Shown here: piece by piece, positions 6,292-6,590 of the stretch | Layout of the letters: each line of letters starts with the position of its first letter | Position numbering within the stretch: the first letter of the stretch is position 1 | From: Chthonomonadaceae bacterium | GTDB lineage: Bacteria > Armatimonadota > Chthonomonadetes > Chthonomonadales > Chthonomonadaceae | Direction: 5' to 3' | Assembly (NCBI GenBank): GCA_025355115.1 | Contig: JANXLO010000081.1 | Location: 1-6,590, forward strand | DNA: 6,590 nt | Position numbers and translations under genes: made by a program | Notes under the pieces: generated by a model | Told to the model about the DNA's origin: nothing | Database searches by the model: none | What the model saw: only the letters and a program-made list of their open reading frames with translations

Positions 6292-6318
6292 CCGCTCACC
6301 CGTTGAAGTGGTGAGCGG
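6292..6318. repeat. Perfect 9-bp inverted repeat between divergent promoters
   Basis: CCGCTCACC (6292-6300) and GGTGAGCGG (6310-6318) are perfect inverted copies around a 9-base spacer, upstream of the thyX promoter. Read on the plus strand it is followed by GTGGC then TTTT (6324-6327), so it could act as a weak terminator. No plus-strand gene ends just before it, so an operator for one of the flanking divergent genes is equally possible. Confidence 0.5.
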
Positions 6319-6432
6319 GTGGCTTTTCCGCATAGACGCTCTATTGTCGGTTCGTTTTCAGGCATATCGCGGACTGGACACCAAAAGATAACTGAAAAAA
6401 CCTACATTAATTCTCTATATTCATAGATTTTG

Positions 6433-6441
6433 TGATATAAT
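6433..6441 (+). promoter_or_regulatory. Extended -10 promoter of the rightmost gene
   Basis: TGA-TATAAT (6433-6441) is a perfect TGN extended -10 with a perfect TATAAT, inside the most AT-rich part of the window (about 6380-6475). No good -35 lies 16-18 bases upstream, which extended -10 promoters tolerate. Upstream A-tracts (for example AAAAAA near 6395-6400) might act as an UP element. The predicted start near 6448 leaves a leader of about 100 bases before ATG 6549, containing a run of seven Ts (6505-6511). Confidence 0.65.
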
Positions 6442-6548
6442 ACAAATGTGTTCGGACGCTAATTATCCGTTTCACTAGAAGTTCACCCAGACGCCACCAT
6501 GCACTTTTTTTACTGAGTGGCCCGATTGTTCTGGAGAAGGAAGCTCAA

Positions 6549-6590
6549 ATGAACCCAAGACGAGTCGCTCGCAACAGAACGTTGCGAAAG
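6549..6590 (+). CDS. Start of an unidentified protein (partial, 14 codons)
   Basis: An ATG at 6549 is preceded by a strong purine-rich ribosome binding site, GGAGAAGGAAG (6533-6543), and by an extended -10 promoter. The 14 visible residues, MNPRRVARNRTLRK, are strongly basic. The frame remains open at the right edge. A positively charged N-terminus could be the n-region of a signal peptide or membrane protein, or a nucleic-acid-binding tail, but function cannot be assigned. It is divergent from thyX across a 333-base region. Confidence 0.6.
   Translation, partial: MNPRRVARNRTLRK

Noticed and set aside
6499..6516. Five-codon upstream frame MHFFY in the leader of the last gene, considered as an attenuator peptide
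   Set aside because: There is no Shine-Dalgarno before it and no terminator/antiterminator pair follows; too short to support.

Overview
The window looks like a GC-rich Gram-negative bacterial chromosome. Acidobacteriota (Terriglobia-like) is my best guess. It rests on the overall style of the proteins: a Pro/Gly-rich sensor ectodomain, a DUF1111-type di-haem oxidoreductase, an M. tuberculosis-like ThyX, and dispersed-looking palindromes between genes. No rRNA or other marker is present to prove it.

Layout: (1) Positions 1-1944, minus strand, hold a two-component operon. An OmpR/PhoB-type response regulator (1258-1944) is followed, with a 4-base GTGA stop/start overlap, by a membrane histidine kinase that runs off the left edge (1-1261). 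(2) Positions 1945-2295 are a divergent control region. It holds two 11-bp-period direct repeats, TTTCATC-N4-TTTCATC, in opposite orientations. Each lies exactly 9 bases upstream of a -10-like hexamer, one facing the regulator operon and one facing the next gene. (3) Positions 2296-3522, plus strand, encode an exported di-haem c-type oxidoreductase (DUF1111/DHOR, putative peroxidase) of 408 aa. (4) Positions 3523-3993 are non-coding, with a 12-bp hairpin just after the gene, a perfect 15-bp-arm inverted repeat resembling a dispersed REP-type element, a longer bulged stem-loop, and a probable serS promoter. (5) Positions 3994-5280, plus strand, are serS. (6) Positions 5277-6215, minus strand, are thyX (flavin-dependent thymidylate synthase). 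It converges on serS so tightly that the two TAG stops share one CTAG. (7) Positions 6216-6590 hold a thyX promoter, a palindrome, an AT-rich extended -10 promoter on the plus strand, and the first 14 codons of an unidentified gene.

The most interesting inference is that the two-component system and the di-haem oxidoreductase form one regulatory unit. The paired direct repeats have the geometry expected of an OmpR/PhoB-family activator, so the regulator probably controls itself and the periplasmic redox enzyme from mirrored sites. serS and thyX are housekeeping genes with no obvious functional tie to that unit.
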